Shown here: positions 20,792-29,418 of the stretch, in pieces | How the letters are laid out: the number at the start of each line of letters is the position of its first letter | Position numbering within the stretch: the stretch's first letter is position 1 | Assembly (NCBI RefSeq): GCF_001598235.1 | Contig: NZ_BCYO01000021.1 | Span: 1-64,000 of the forward strand | From: Polaromonas jejuensis NBRC 106434 | GTDB taxonomy: Bacteria > Pseudomonadota > Gammaproteobacteria > Burkholderiales > Burkholderiaceae_C | Direction: 5' to 3' | Length of the DNA stretch: 64,000 bases | Made by a program: the position numbers and the translations under genes | Notes under the pieces: model-generated | The model's input: the letters and a program-made list of their open reading frames with translations, nothing else | Told to the model about the DNA's origin: nothing | Databases searched by the model: none

Positions 20792-21201
20792 AGTTTTTCT
20801 TCGACAACAACCTGTCACGGCATTTAGCCCACGGCATCAGAGAGTTGTCGGCACTCACGGCGGGGGAGGAAGAGGTCATTCATCTCGCTGATCGCTTCGA
20901 GAAAAATGCCCCTGATCTCAAGTGGATTGGCGAGCTATCCCAGGATGGTCCCTGGTACATCGTTTCCATCGACCGGTTCAAAAAGCAGCATGGCGCCGAG
21001 CGCGAAGCGATCCGCAGAGCAGGCCACACAGTGTTCGTTCTTGATAGCCAGTGGTCAAAGCACGGCTTCTGGATGGAAACAGAACGTTTCGTGAGATGGT
21101 GGCCTCAAATCGTCGATTATTCCGACCGCGTCAGCGACGGTGCATACAGGATGCCTTGGCAACATTCTCCAAGCGCCAAATTTCAGGCGATCTCGTTCTA
21201 G
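20788..21201 (+). CDS. VapC45-like PIN-domain toxin
   Basis: The 137-aa protein resembles VapC45/DUF5615-type PIN-like toxins, putative RNases. It begins KFFFDNNLSRHLAHGI with the first acidic metal ligand (Asp6), has HLADRFEKNAPDLKWI, IVSIDRFKKQ and the family's FVRWWPQIVDYS near residue 105. It appears full-length. The TTG start overlaps the antitoxin stop (TTGA), the usual coupling of such pairs. With the antitoxin broken, the toxin may be silent, weakly translated or neutralised elsewhere. Base composition is lower in GC than xthA, in line with transfer. Confidence 0.7.
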   Translation: MKFFFDNNLSRHLAHGIRELSALTAGEEEVIHLADRFEKNAPDLKWIGELSQDGPWYIVSIDRFKKQHGAEREAIRRAGHTVFVLDSQWSKHGFWMETERFVRWWPQIVDYSDRVSDGAYRMPWQHSPSAKFQAISF

Positions 21202-21310
21202 GCATTCGTTTCGCATTTCGGCCAACATCCGTAGGTTTTTCGTCGCACTGACTATCAAATCACGACTCCTGGTATCGCCAAAGCCGCTAAATTAGCCGCG
21301 ACTTGGTGTG

Positions 21311-21790
21311 TCAGCCGAACACTCGACCCGACCTCTTGAAGTAGGTGAGAAACGAGCAACAACTCACACCAACGGCATTCATAGCGCATACGGCAGGAAT
21401 CTTGTAATTCGCCATTGCACGTGGAAGAGTGGGCTGCTCGCTCTCATTGCTGATTAACTCAAAACCATGATGCCGTGCGGTCGCGACGATCAACAAGTCG
21501 TTTTCACCAACGCCTGCTTGGTAGCGGTCACCCACTATTCCAAGAAGCCCTTTGATCCTGTTTGCGTCAGTCGTGACTTGATTTCCGACAGGAAGCACAA
21601 CGATTCCAGCCGCCGTCAACCAAGCCGCGCAATCAGGTGCCACGTTGCGCACCTCTTCGAGTGCGACAAACGGAATATGTAGGCGGACTGCGTTGATCTC
21701 GTCGCGCAGCCAATCCCATAGTCGAGGAAATTGAGCTATCGGATAGTTGTCCCACGCATACACGATTGAAGAGGCGTCAATTACCTGCAA
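21311..21790 (-). CDS. DUF4411 PIN-like protein
   Basis: A 159-aa protein of the DUF4411 PIN-like family. It starts [17 protein letters not shown], with the first acidic residue of a PIN fold, and continues FPRLWDWL, then [22 protein letters not shown], containing further acidic ligands. The start overlaps the end of the upstream ImmA/IrrE gene by 14 bp, so the two are coupled. DUF4411 proteins commonly accompany helix-turn-helix/ImmA proteins in toxin-antitoxin-like pairs, with the PIN protein as the candidate toxin. Lower GC than the flanking core genes. Confidence 0.75.
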   Translation of the reverse strand: MQVIDASSIVYAWDNYPIAQFPRLWDWLRDEINAVRLHIPFVALEEVRNVAPDCAAWLTAAGIVVLPVGNQVTTDANRIKGLLGIVGDRYQAGVGENDLLIVATARHHGFELISNESEQPTLPRAMANYKIPAVCAMNAVGVSCCSFLTYFKRSGRVFG

Positions 21791-22925
21791 TGTGCCTCTC
21801 CAACTGATGTATGTCTGACAATTTGATGCCGTCTAAGTAGCTGCTCGCTTTGGTTGTCGTGATTCGGCGGGCGCTGAGTGCATCAAGAACAGTACGTACG
21901 TAAGTCTCGCCAAAAATATGCCTTGGTTCTCGGAAGCGGTACATACGGCTGCCGCCCTCTTCTTCTCGGACCGGTAGCGACGCAACGTGAGCACGATAGG
22001 CGGCATACTCGTCTTGTTCAACGCGTCCAGCCTCCAACAATCGACGCAAAATCACCTCGGTACTTACTCCGAGCATCCTACGCAAAGGCTTCAGCCACTC
22101 GTCGTAGTTCATGACATTCGCAGGGCGCTCGTCATCACGAAGACTGTTCAGAACTTCGTCGGGCACAAGTAATCTGCCCGCAAATGAGTTCGCTTGCCGC
22201 TCATGCCCCAGTCGGGACTGCATATCTGCTTCATCGTCAATGGAACTCTCATGATGGAGTAACAAATGTCCGAGCTCGTGCATCAGCGTGAACGTTTGCT
22301 GAGTTTCCCACTGCGACTTCCTAACCACGATGACAGGGCATCGTGCGTCGTAAAGTGCGAATCCTAAGATTGGACTCTCCTTAGGAATCTGCCATTGCCC
22401 CGCATATCCGTTGGTTCGGAAGACAAGAATGCCTTTCGCCTGAACAGCTGCTCGATATGCCTCGAATGTGTTTTGCTGACCTAGCCCCAGCCAACGCCGT
22501 ATGTCTACCGCTGTGCGCGGTAGATCGGTTGCAAAAACCGTAGGAGGGACGAAGGTTGGATAGTCATCGGGGTTCAAGTCATCACGAAGGGCAAGATAAA
22601 GCTCACGTTGCCTCTCTACACGCTCGATCAACTTCTTCACTTGGTAGGACATACCAGGTTTTATGCCGGCTAGTGTTCGATACTGCACCGTGTGCACCCG
22701 CTCTGTTTCAGCGGGTCCTTCATCGAGGAAGAACAGAACACCTCGTCCAAAATACTCGGCGATTTTCCTCAGTTGCAAGAACGTTAGCCCAACTTCCCCG
22801 ACTAGGAACTTTGCAAAGGTGATGGGCGAGATGCCGACCTCACGTGCAAGATCCTCTGGCGTTACGCCCCTTTCGGCGCAGCACCATTGGATTCGTTGAC
22901 GATTGATCGATTCGATCCGTTCCAT
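21777..22925 (-). CDS. HTH-ImmA/IrrE-family metallopeptidase
   Basis: The 382-aa protein has an XRE-type helix-turn-helix at residues 1-60 ([20 protein letters not shown]) and a zinc-peptidase domain with HELGH near residues 212-216 followed by an acidic helix ([15 protein letters not shown]). This is the architecture of ImmA/IrrE regulators that cleave repressors, and of antitoxin-like partners of DUF4411 proteins. The start is the ATG at 22925 with GGAAAG five bases upstream; 40 more codons are open upstream but lie in the promoter region. It forms a two-gene operon with the DUF4411 gene. Confidence 0.85.
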   Translation of the reverse strand: MERIESINRQRIQWCCAERGVTPEDLAREVGISPITFAKFLVGEVGLTFLQLRKIAEYFGRGVLFFLDEGPAETERVHTVQYRTLAGIKPGMSYQVKKLIERVERQRELYLALRDDLNPDDYPTFVPPTVFATDLPRTAVDIRRWLGLGQQNTFEAYRAAVQAKGILVFRTNGYAGQWQIPKESPILGFALYDARCPVIVVRKSQWETQQTFTLMHELGHLLLHHESSIDDEADMQSRLGHERQANSFAGRLLVPDEVLNSLRDDERPANVMNYDEWLKPLRRMLGVSTEVILRRLLEAGRVEQDEYAAYRAHVASLPVREEEGGSRMYRFREPRHIFGETYVRTVLDALSARRITTTKASSYLDGIKLSDIHQLERHIAGN

Positions 22926-23097
22926 TTGACTTTCCAAGCGCCACAGCAGCCTTTGGCAGAAACCTTCTAGGTAAAAGTAAGCCCTTGATAGTACCGTACG
23001 CCCCACGGGGGCTGCCAGACATGGTTTAAGAGTGGGTGAGACCATTTTTCATTGGTCATGACAACCACAACTCAAATGTAGTTTTTTTGTGCAACTT
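22926..23097. other. Promoter side of the ImmA/IrrE operon and island right arm
   Basis: This AT-richer non-coding stretch lies between the ImmA/IrrE start and the xthA remnant. It should carry the promoter of the ImmA/IrrE-DUF4411 operon; a GTACCGTACG-like partial palindrome lies near 22990-23000. T-rich sequence (TAGTTTTTTTGTGC) precedes the junction with the xthA tail. No integrase or transposase fragment is visible. Confidence 0.4.
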
Positions 23098-23214
23098 TCT
23101 ACCATTTGGCCACGCCAAGCCTTGCCGCCCATGCACGATCAAGCGACATCTACAAGGCCCAGCGCTTCAGTGACCACGCGCCGCTCACTGTCGAGTACGA
23201 CTGGGCGCTTTGAA
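23098..23214 (+). pseudogene. 3' remnant of a second xthA
   Basis: These 117 bp translate as YHLATPSLAAHARSSDIYKA followed by [17 protein letters not shown] and a stop, matching the C-terminus of the intact ExoIII at 20205-20315 in about two thirds of residues, including the catalytic SDHAP. The homology begins abruptly at CTACCATTTGG. The fragment points the same way as xthA and closes the toxin-antitoxin island. Confidence 0.85.
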
Positions 23215-23257
23215 GGGCGACGGCACGGCCATCACATAGAAAGTGAAAACCGCATGC

Positions 23258-24196
23258 TCACCGTGACCCGTGCCCAGGTTCGCCCAGCTGTTTCATCCAT
23301 GCGTCGTACCCGCCCTTGAGCGGGCGAACAGACGTGTAGCCCAATTTCATCAGCACGCGTGCCGCCCTCACGGCCGTGGCGTCCTGAGGGCAGGCACACA
23401 GGGTCACAATGCGATGGTCCTTAGGCCAGGGGCCGACGGCTTGGGGCAAGTCGTCCAGGCGGGCCGGCGTGGCGCGTGCTATGGGTCCCTCCTGGGCGAT
23501 CATGGCGTCGCCACGAAAATCCAGCAGCAAAGGCGGTTTTTTGGACTTCAGGGCCTCCGCCAGCTCCACGGGCGTGATGTGGGGAATGGCCGCCAGTTGT
23601 TCAAAACGATATTTCTGCCACAGCTTCCATACGAGCCAGACGCCGAGGGCCATCGCAACGGCGACGACGGCTGTGCCGCCATGCCTGTTCATGATTTCCA
23701 GCGCGGTTTGCAGCTCGGCACGCAACCACCAGCCGGCGAAAATGGCCGCACCTGCCCAGAGCGCCGCGCCAAGACCGGCTGCGGCAACGAAACTGGGCAG
23801 CGGCATGCGCAGCGAGCCGGCGATCGGTGGCGCCACGATGGAAAAACCTGGAACGAACTTGGCGACAACCAGCGACCACGCGCCCCACTGGATAAAACGT
23901 CCCTCCGTTTCCGAAACACAGGAACCCGGATTGATGGACAGCCTGCACAGGGCGGACAGGACGCGATAGCCAAACGCGCGCCCGGCCAGATACCAGATCC
24001 AGTCTGCCAGCACCGACGCCAGCACCGCTGCCGCGAGCATTTGTCCGGCCCGGCCCGAGGAGGCGGCGAGGCTGCCGGCAACCAGCAGGGTCGGCACAGC
24101 CGGGATCGGCAGCCCCAATTGCTGCAGCAGCACATTCACAAACACGACCCACAAGGCGTCACGCTGGATGGCTTCGGTGATGGGAGTGATGTCCAT
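23258..24196 (-). CDS. DedA-family membrane protein fused to a rhodanese domain
   Basis: The 312-aa protein has an N-terminal DedA/SNARE-associated domain with four or five hydrophobic segments (WVVFVNVLLQQLGLPIPAVP; later AKFVPGFSIVAPPIAG, a DedA hallmark) and a C-terminal cytoplasmic rhodanese module (near residues 215-305) with a candidate active-site Cys in TLCACPQDA. DedA proteins are linked to envelope and lipid-carrier homeostasis. I start at 24196 (MDITPI); an ATG at 24223 adds nine residues. It is transcribed towards the xthA remnant. Confidence 0.85.
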   Translation of the reverse strand: MDITPITEAIQRDALWVVFVNVLLQQLGLPIPAVPTLLVAGSLAASSGRAGQMLAAAVLASVLADWIWYLAGRAFGYRVLSALCRLSINPGSCVSETEGRFIQWGAWSLVVAKFVPGFSIVAPPIAGSLRMPLPSFVAAAGLGAALWAGAAIFAGWWLRAELQTALEIMNRHGGTAVVAVAMALGVWLVWKLWQKYRFEQLAAIPHITPVELAEALKSKKPPLLLDFRGDAMIAQEGPIARATPARLDDLPQAVGPWPKDHRIVTLCACPQDATAVRAARVLMKLGYTSVRPLKGGYDAWMKQLGEPGHGSR

Positions 24197-24244
24197 GAGC
24201 GTTGCTGGCGTTTTTGCTTGCATTATGAGCGCTCGTCGTTTGTC

Positions 24245-24322
24245 GGATTGACCACCACCCGGCCCCGCATGAGCCTGGTCTACAACCTCAAGCGCTGGGG
24301 GCACCCGGCGCCTTCGTTTTAA
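24245..24322 (+). pseudogene. Possible transposase 3' remnant
   Basis: A short frame ending TTRPRMSLVYNLKRWG and then a stop resembles the C-terminal MSLxVLAYNLKR motif of DDE transposases. It has no upstream coding region. The match is short, so this is tentative. Confidence 0.3.
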
Positions 24323-24377
24323 TTGCTACCAAAATAGAAGCACCCTGCGCTGATCCGGAGCGGGCTGCAAGCTCTTT

Positions 24378-24683
24378 TCATTCTTCATCCGGAAACAGCA
24401 CGGGCCAGCAGCCCGGCTCGCCGGCCAGCAGGTCCAGCTCTCCGCGTGCCGGCTTCCCGCACGGCGCGGCGTTCAGGACATGGGCAACCACCGAGGCCGC
24501 CGGGGAGAAATAGGCCACGACCTCACAGTGCAGCCGCCCCTCCGACTCATGCCGCGTGAAGACCGCCATCTCCAACGGGCGGCCCGCGAGCACAAACAGG
24601 GGCAGGAATGCATCCTTGACCTGGTCCGTCATGCTGAAGGACCAGACCCCATCGCCCAGCGATTTTGAAAACCAGGTACTCAT
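24378..24683 (-). CDS. Conserved hypothetical protein
   Basis: A 101-aa soluble protein I do not recognise. It starts MSTWFSKSLGDGVWSF and contains an acidic C-terminus. The ATG at 24683 has a strong GGAGG seven bases upstream, which makes it a real gene. It lies downstream of the metallophosphoesterase gene on the same strand with 62 bp between them and may be cotranscribed. Confidence 0.65.
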   Translation of the reverse strand: MSTWFSKSLGDGVWSFSMTDQVKDAFLPLFVLAGRPLEMAVFTRHESEGRLHCEVVAYFSPAASVVAHVLNAAPCGKPARGELDLLAGEPGCWPVLFPDEE

Positions 24684-24745
24684 TGGGTAACCTCCGTGCT
24701 GCGCACTGCGGTGCGAGCTTGCTTGGGGACGGCCCGGCGCGGCGC

Positions 24746-25510
24746 TCATGCGATGTCCACCCGGAAATGGGGATCAAACAGGGGGTTCTCATTCACCCCG
24801 TCCTTCGCATACCCGCGCGGGTTGCAGACCACCCTGGTGCCGTTGAGTGGGTAGTCGAAGCTGTCATGGGTATGGCCGTGCACCCATAGCCGGGCGCGGC
24901 GCCCGTCGATCAGGGAATCCAGATCGGACACAAAGCAGGCATTGAGCGGCGAGCCGGCAAAGCGCGGATGGATGCTGCGGCGCGAGGGCGCATGGTGGGT
25001 GATCACCACGGTCGGTCCCGCATACGGCTCGGCCAGCCGGCTTGCCAGCCAGCGCGCCTGGCCATGGCACAGCGCCGCCGCGTCGTCGGGCGTGAACAGC
25101 CGGTCCGGAACCTCGTCCACATGGATTTTGCTGAAGTCACGCATGAAATGTTGCGCCGCCTGCATCGCCAGCGTCCGCGGCTCGCCCTCACCCATGAGCC
25201 GGAAATCGGTCCACAGCGTGGCGCCCAGAAAGCGCACGCCGCCAAGCATGATTTGCCCGCAGTCCAGCACATGGATGCGGGTGCCGGCGCACAGCCGCCC
25301 GAGTTCCGCCAGGGTGTCCACCATGCGGCTGCCGTAGAACTCGTGGTTGCCGGGCACATAGAGCACCGGCTTGCCGAATCCCAGGGCCCAGGACACGGCC
25401 TCCGGCGGGTGCGCAATGTCCCCGGCCAGGATGACCACATCGGCGTCATTGCGGGGAATCTCCAGGACGCCGCAGCTCAGGTGCAGATCAGACAGGATGT
25501 TGAGCTTCAT
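24746..25510 (-). CDS. Calcineurin-like metallophosphoesterase
   Basis: The 254-aa cytoplasmic phosphoesterase carries the family's metal-binding motifs in order: SDLHL (residue 7), GDIAH (near 30), GNHEFY (near 54), THH (near 170) and GHTH (near 212). The physiological substrate is unknown. The ATG at 25510 has GGAG about nine bases upstream; a GTG two codons earlier is a weaker choice. Confidence 0.85.
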   Translation of the reverse strand: MKLNILSDLHLSCGVLEIPRNDADVVILAGDIAHPPEAVSWALGFGKPVLYVPGNHEFYGSRMVDTLAELGRLCAGTRIHVLDCGQIMLGGVRFLGATLWTDFRLMGEGEPRTLAMQAAQHFMRDFSKIHVDEVPDRLFTPDDAAALCHGQARWLASRLAEPYAGPTVVITHHAPSRRSIHPRFAGSPLNACFVSDLDSLIDGRRARLWVHGHTHDSFDYPLNGTRVVCNPRGYAKDGVNENPLFDPHFRVDIA

Positions 25511-25562
25511 GGACACCGCTCCAAAAAAGCAGGTGGCAATGGCCGGCAGGGCCGAATTGCCA

Positions 25563-25588
25563 TATTACATCATGCCGTGATATATAGG
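25563..25588. promoter_or_regulatory. Imperfect palindrome upstream of the MarR gene
   Basis: ATCATGCCGTGAT with partly matching AT-rich flanks forms an imperfect inverted repeat in the divergent region between the phosphoesterase and the MarR gene. MarR regulators often bind such sites to control their own and the divergent gene. Confidence 0.35.
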
Positions 25589-25610
25589 GTGGGTCTGGAA
25601 ATTTATCACC

Positions 25611-26078
25611 ATGCCCGCCTCTGCCGTCCCAAAAATGTCCAAGGCCGACTTCGAACGGCTGGCCGATTTCCGTTACCAGCTGCGGCGTTTTCTGCGTTTC
25701 AGCGAAGAGGCCTGCCGCGACCACGGCATCACCTCCCTGCAGTACCTGCTGATGCTGCAGATCAGGGGCTTTCCGGGCCGCGATTGGGCCACGGTCGGCG
25801 AACTCGCCGAACGCCTGCAGGCCCAGCCGCATGGCGTGGTTTCGCTGATTTCAAGGTGCGAGGCCGCCGGCCTGGTCAAACGCCGGACCAGCAGCGACGA
25901 CAAGCGGCGCGTTGAAGTCACGCTGACAAAAAAAGGCGAGCGCTGCCTGGAGCCGCTGGCTGATCTGCATCGGGCCGAGCTCGCCGGCCTGCAGGATGAA
26001 TTTGCCCTGCCCGAGCTGGATGCGCCGTATCCCGAACGGGCTGCGGGCCGGCCGAAGGAAAAGAAACCGGGGCCATGA
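25611..26078 (+). CDS. MarR-family transcriptional regulator
   Basis: A 155-aa dimeric winged-helix regulator. The central DNA-binding region reads TVGELAERLQAQPHGVVSLISRCEAAGLVKR (near residues 64-94) with the wing TSSDDKRRVEVTLTKKG, a standard MarR pattern. The ligand is unknown. It is divergent from the metallophosphoesterase gene, the most likely target apart from itself. Confidence 0.88.
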   Translation: MPASAVPKMSKADFERLADFRYQLRRFLRFSEEACRDHGITSLQYLLMLQIRGFPGRDWATVGELAERLQAQPHGVVSLISRCEAAGLVKRRTSSDDKRRVEVTLTKKGERCLEPLADLHRAELAGLQDEFALPELDAPYPERAAGRPKEKKPGP

Positions 26079-26173
26079 GCAAGGCCGGGCGCTTCCGCCG
26101 CCAAAGACAGCTGTAACCTGGCGGCCGCGTGAACCATCTAATGCAGTAATACCGACCCAACCGAGGTGAATGC

Positions 26174-26890
26174 ATGGAAACCTTGTCGCCCGCGTCCCCG
26201 GCACTGACCGACCCGCAAGTGCTGATTGCACAGATTGCCGCAGGCAACCTGAAAGCATTCGAGCAGCTGATGCGCAGCCACAACCGGCGCCTGTTCCGCG
26301 TGGCGCGCAGCATCCTGCACGCCGATGGCGACGCCGAAGACGCCCTGCAGGAGGCCTACCTGCGCGCCTTCATCGCGCTGAAAACCTACCGGGGCACGGC
26401 ACAGCTGTCCACCTGGCTGACACGCATCGTGATCAACGAGGCGCTGGGCAAAAAACGCCAGCAGCAAGCCGCCGGCCAGCGTCTGCAGGGCGACACGGCC
26501 TTCGCCATGCACGACAACCAGGCCCTCAACGCCATCGAACTCATGCTCTCGGAAACCCCGGAGGACCTGGCCATGCGCGAACAGTTACGCAGCCTGCTGG
26601 AAGCCAAGATTGACCGCCTGCCCGACGACTACCGCACGGTGTTTGTGCTGCGGACCCTGGAAGAGCTGAGCGTCGAGGAAACCTCGCAGTGCCTGGAGAT
26701 TTCACCGGCGCTCGTCAAGACCCGGCTGTTCCGGGCCCGCCAGATGCTCAAGCTGTCCCTGCTGCGTGACGTGAAAGCCGGCTTGCAGGACTCGTTTGCC
26801 TTTGAAGGCGGGCGCTGCGACCGGATTGTTCACACCGTGCTGCAGGCCATTCGCCATGGCGCAGGCGCCGGCAGCACGCCACCGCCCTAG
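26174..26890 (+). CDS. ECF-type RNA polymerase sigma factor
   Basis: The 238-aa protein has sigma region 2 (DGDAEDALQEAYLRAFIALKTYRG, near residues 53-76, then LSTWLTRIVINEAL) and region 4 (YRTVFVLRTLEELSVEETSQCLEISPALVKTRLFRAR, near 155-192). A C-terminal extension of about 45 residues follows. No anti-sigma gene is adjacent; the next genes encode a Tat-type ferritin-like protein and a cytochrome c, possible members of its regulon. Start at the ATG at 26174; GAGG lies nine bases upstream. Confidence 0.9.
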   Translation: METLSPASPALTDPQVLIAQIAAGNLKAFEQLMRSHNRRLFRVARSILHADGDAEDALQEAYLRAFIALKTYRGTAQLSTWLTRIVINEALGKKRQQQAAGQRLQGDTAFAMHDNQALNAIELMLSETPEDLAMREQLRSLLEAKIDRLPDDYRTVFVLRTLEELSVEETSQCLEISPALVKTRLFRARQMLKLSLLRDVKAGLQDSFAFEGGRCDRIVHTVLQAIRHGAGAGSTPPP

Positions 26891-26992
26891 CCTTCCTCGC
26901 CCCTTCACCGACCCCATCAAGTCATGGTCAGCGCACATGACTTGGGGATGGCTTCGCCTGCGCTTTATCTAATCTACTTCGAGGGAATCATC

Positions 26993-27574
26993 ATGTCATT
27001 CAGCTTTATTCGCCACGGCGAAGAACTCCTGAGCAGCCGCCGGGGCATGCTCCAGGCGACCGGCCTGACCTTGTCGGGCACCGCCATCGCCATGCTGGCC
27101 GGACGCGAAAGCCTGGCCGCCAGCAACAAGACCAAATCGCCCCACAAGGATGTGGGCATTCTGAACACCGCGCTGGGGGCGGAGCTGGAAGCCATTGCGG
27201 CCTACCAGGTCGGCGCCGAAAGCGGCCTGCTGCAAAAACCGGTGCTCGATCTGGCCGTCCAGTTCCAGGGGCACCACAAGGAGCACGCCACGCTGCTGGC
27301 GTCGGTGGTCAGCAAGCTGGGCGGCAAACCCGTGGTGGCCAAGGCCAAGTACGACTTTCCGGTTGACAAGCTCAAGAGCCAGGCCGACGTGTTGCGCTTT
27401 GCGGCCATGCTGGAAAAAGGCGCCGTCAGTGCCTACCTGGGTGCGGTGCCGGTGTTTGGCGATCGCGAACTCGCCAAGGCGGCCGCCAGCATCCTGGGCG
27501 ACGAGGCCATGCACTGGGCCATTCTGAGCAACGCCCTGGGTGACAACCCGGTGCCCATGGCCTTCATGTCCTGA
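26993..27574 (+). CDS. Tat-exported ferritin-like domain protein
   Basis: A 193-aa protein with a twin-arginine-like signal (SSRRGMLQATGLTLSG, residues 14-29) and a ferritin-like four-helix bundle. Possible metal ligands occur at ELEAIAAYQ, QGHHKEH, LEKGAVSAY and DEAMHW. Such periplasmic proteins may bind a di-iron centre; the activity is unknown. The ATG at 26993 has GAGGGAA nine bases upstream. It lies 102 bp after the ECF sigma gene. Confidence 0.75.
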   Translation: MSFSFIRHGEELLSSRRGMLQATGLTLSGTAIAMLAGRESLAASNKTKSPHKDVGILNTALGAELEAIAAYQVGAESGLLQKPVLDLAVQFQGHHKEHATLLASVVSKLGGKPVVAKAKYDFPVDKLKSQADVLRFAAMLEKGAVSAYLGAVPVFGDRELAKAAASILGDEAMHWAILSNALGDNPVPMAFMS

Positions 27575-27677
27575 GCGCCCGCGCTGCCGCCGCCTGCCCG
27601 GGCCGCTTGTCCGGGCAGCCCGCGGCCCCGTTCATGGTCGCCTTGCCCGCAAGGCATGAAAAGAAAGAGGTTTTGCC

Positions 27678-28064
27678 GTGCGTGCTTTTATCTGCCTGTT
27701 TTTTGGCGCCGTCGTCAGCGGGGCGCTGGGCGCCGCGCCTGTGCGCGGCGATGTTGTGCGTGGCGAGCAGATCTACACGCGCTGCTTTGCCTGCCATGCG
27801 CTGGAGCGTGACCGCGCCGGGCCCAGGCACTGCGGCCTGTTTGGCCGAAAGGCGGGCACGGTGGCAGGCTTTGAATATTCTTCGGCCATGAAAAAATCCG
27901 GCATCGTGTGGAACGAAAAGACGCTGAATCTGTTCCTCGCCAACCCCGCCAAGGCCGTGCCGGGCACCTCCATGGGCTACGCCGGGGTGACGGATGCCCA
28001 GGAACGGGCAGACCTGGTGGCCTATTTGAAGCAGGCGAGCCAGCCCGGCAAGCAGTGCCCGTAA
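27678..28064 (+). CDS. Class I cytochrome c
   Basis: A 128-aa exported c-type cytochrome. A signal peptide (about 19-24 residues) precedes the haem-binding CFACH (near residue 36); the haem iron's sixth ligand is probably Met in GTSMGYAG (near 98), and GLFGRKAGTVAGFEYS is typical of cytochrome c2/c550. It would shuttle electrons in the periplasm. The start is GTG with AAAGAGG upstream. It follows the ferritin-like gene by 103 bp. Confidence 0.88.
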   Translation: MRAFICLFFGAVVSGALGAAPVRGDVVRGEQIYTRCFACHALERDRAGPRHCGLFGRKAGTVAGFEYSSAMKKSGIVWNEKTLNLFLANPAKAVPGTSMGYAGVTDAQERADLVAYLKQASQPGKQCP

Positions 28065-28092
28065 TCTGGCGGCCACAGGTCCAACCGGAAAC

Positions 28093-28109
28093 GCTATCAA
28101 AACAGTAGC
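28093..28109. repeat. GCTAT...GTAGC mini-palindrome
   Basis: GCTAT (28093-28097) faces GTAGC (28105-28109), an imperfect copy of the family. It lies in the 154-bp gap between the convergent cytochrome and HPP-CBS genes. Confidence 0.45.
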
Positions 28110-28218
28110 AACCTATACCCATCCGAATTGGGCAAACAGCACTTTCAACCGTTTAATTCAACGATTCAATCCTGGCAGCCTCAGCGCCTGGGCAGACGCC
28201 AGCAGCGGCAGCCCCGGC

Positions 28219-29418
28219 TCACGCCGCCGGATCGGCCGCCCGCCCCAGTGCGGCGACCAGGTCGGACTGCGTGATCATGCCGACCAGGCGCTCCCCCTCT
28301 CCGATGATGGGAATGTGATGGTGGCCGGTGCTGCCAAACAGCGGCACCAGGTCCACGAGGTGGCGCTGCATGCCGGCCACGCGCACATGGCGCGTCATGA
28401 TCTGGCCCACGACCTCGGGTTTGTTCGAATAGCTGCTCTTCGTGCTGCGGATCAGCGTTCGCAACTTCTCATCGAAGCCCTCGTACAGGTCGAGCTCGGC
28501 GGCCCGCATGAAATCGGCCAGCGTGATGATGCCGGCAATGCGAAAGCTGCGGTCCACCACGGGCAGGGCCTTGATGCGCCGCTCGCGCAGCAGCGCCCAG
28601 GCTTCCTGCAAGGGCGTGCCGAACTGCACCGTCACCAGGTCACGCGACATGATGTCGGCGCAGCGCACCTCGGCCAGCTTGCGGTCATAGGCCCGCAGTT
28701 GCGTATCGGCCAGCAGGGCCTTGAGGTCATCCCGGCTGACGTCCAGCACCTGGTTGTAGCGCGCCAGCACGGCGTCCAGGTCGGCATCGAGCTGCCGCGC
28801 CTCGCGGGAAACCGCCCCGGTGAGCGGCGCGAGCTGCATGTGCGGGTAGGGCCGGCGCGTGGCATTGTTGTAGGCGATGCCGGCGAGCACCAGCAGCACC
28901 GAATTGAGCAGCACCGGGTAAAACGCAAAAGCCGGGTCGGCCATGCCGCCCAGCACCATCATCAGCGCCGTGGCGCCGCCCGGCGGGTGCAGGCAGCGCA
29001 GCGCCAGCATCAGGGCAATGGCGGTGGCCACCGCGAGCGCGGCGGCCAATTCGGGCGAGCCCAGCAGGTACACGCCATGCACGCCGGCAATGCCCACCAG
29101 TGCCGACAGCGTGTTGCCGCCCACCACGGGCCAGGGCTGCGCCATGGGACTGGCCGGCACTGCAAACACCAGCACCGCGCTGGCGCCCAGCGGCGCTATC
29201 AGCCAGGGCAGGCCTGAAGCCAGCGTGCCGCCCGCCAGGTGGCACAGCCATCCGGTCAGGAAAATACCCAGCAGCGCGCCCATCACCAGGCGCAGGCGCT
29301 CGCGGGTGTTGATGCGGGTCCGGGCGGGCCGGAAAGCACGCCACCAGGCGCGGCTGAACAGGGACGGCAGGCGGCCGCGTTCAGTGTTGAGGGCGTCAGG
29401 ACCTGCGGGAATGCTCAT
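28219..29418 (-). CDS. HPP-family membrane protein with CBS domains
   Basis: The 399-aa protein has an N-terminal HPP membrane domain with about five hydrophobic segments (including the motif CLHPPGGATALMMVLGG that names the family, near residue 150) and two C-terminal CBS domains (DIMSRDLVTVQFGTPLQEAW near 255; QIMTRHVRVAGMQRH near 340). HPP proteins have been linked to nitrite transport in plastids and cyanobacteria; the bacterial role is unclear. CBS domains suggest adenine-nucleotide control. Start at 29418; 16 upstream codons are open but unlike the family. Confidence 0.88.
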   Translation of the reverse strand: MSIPAGPDALNTERGRLPSLFSRAWWRAFRPARTRINTRERLRLVMGALLGIFLTGWLCHLAGGTLASGLPWLIAPLGASAVLVFAVPASPMAQPWPVVGGNTLSALVGIAGVHGVYLLGSPELAAALAVATAIALMLALRCLHPPGGATALMMVLGGMADPAFAFYPVLLNSVLLVLAGIAYNNATRRPYPHMQLAPLTGAVSREARQLDADLDAVLARYNQVLDVSRDDLKALLADTQLRAYDRKLAEVRCADIMSRDLVTVQFGTPLQEAWALLRERRIKALPVVDRSFRIAGIITLADFMRAAELDLYEGFDEKLRTLIRSTKSSYSNKPEVVGQIMTRHVRVAGMQRHLVDLVPLFGSTGHHHIPIIGEGERLVGMITQSDLVAALGRAADPAA

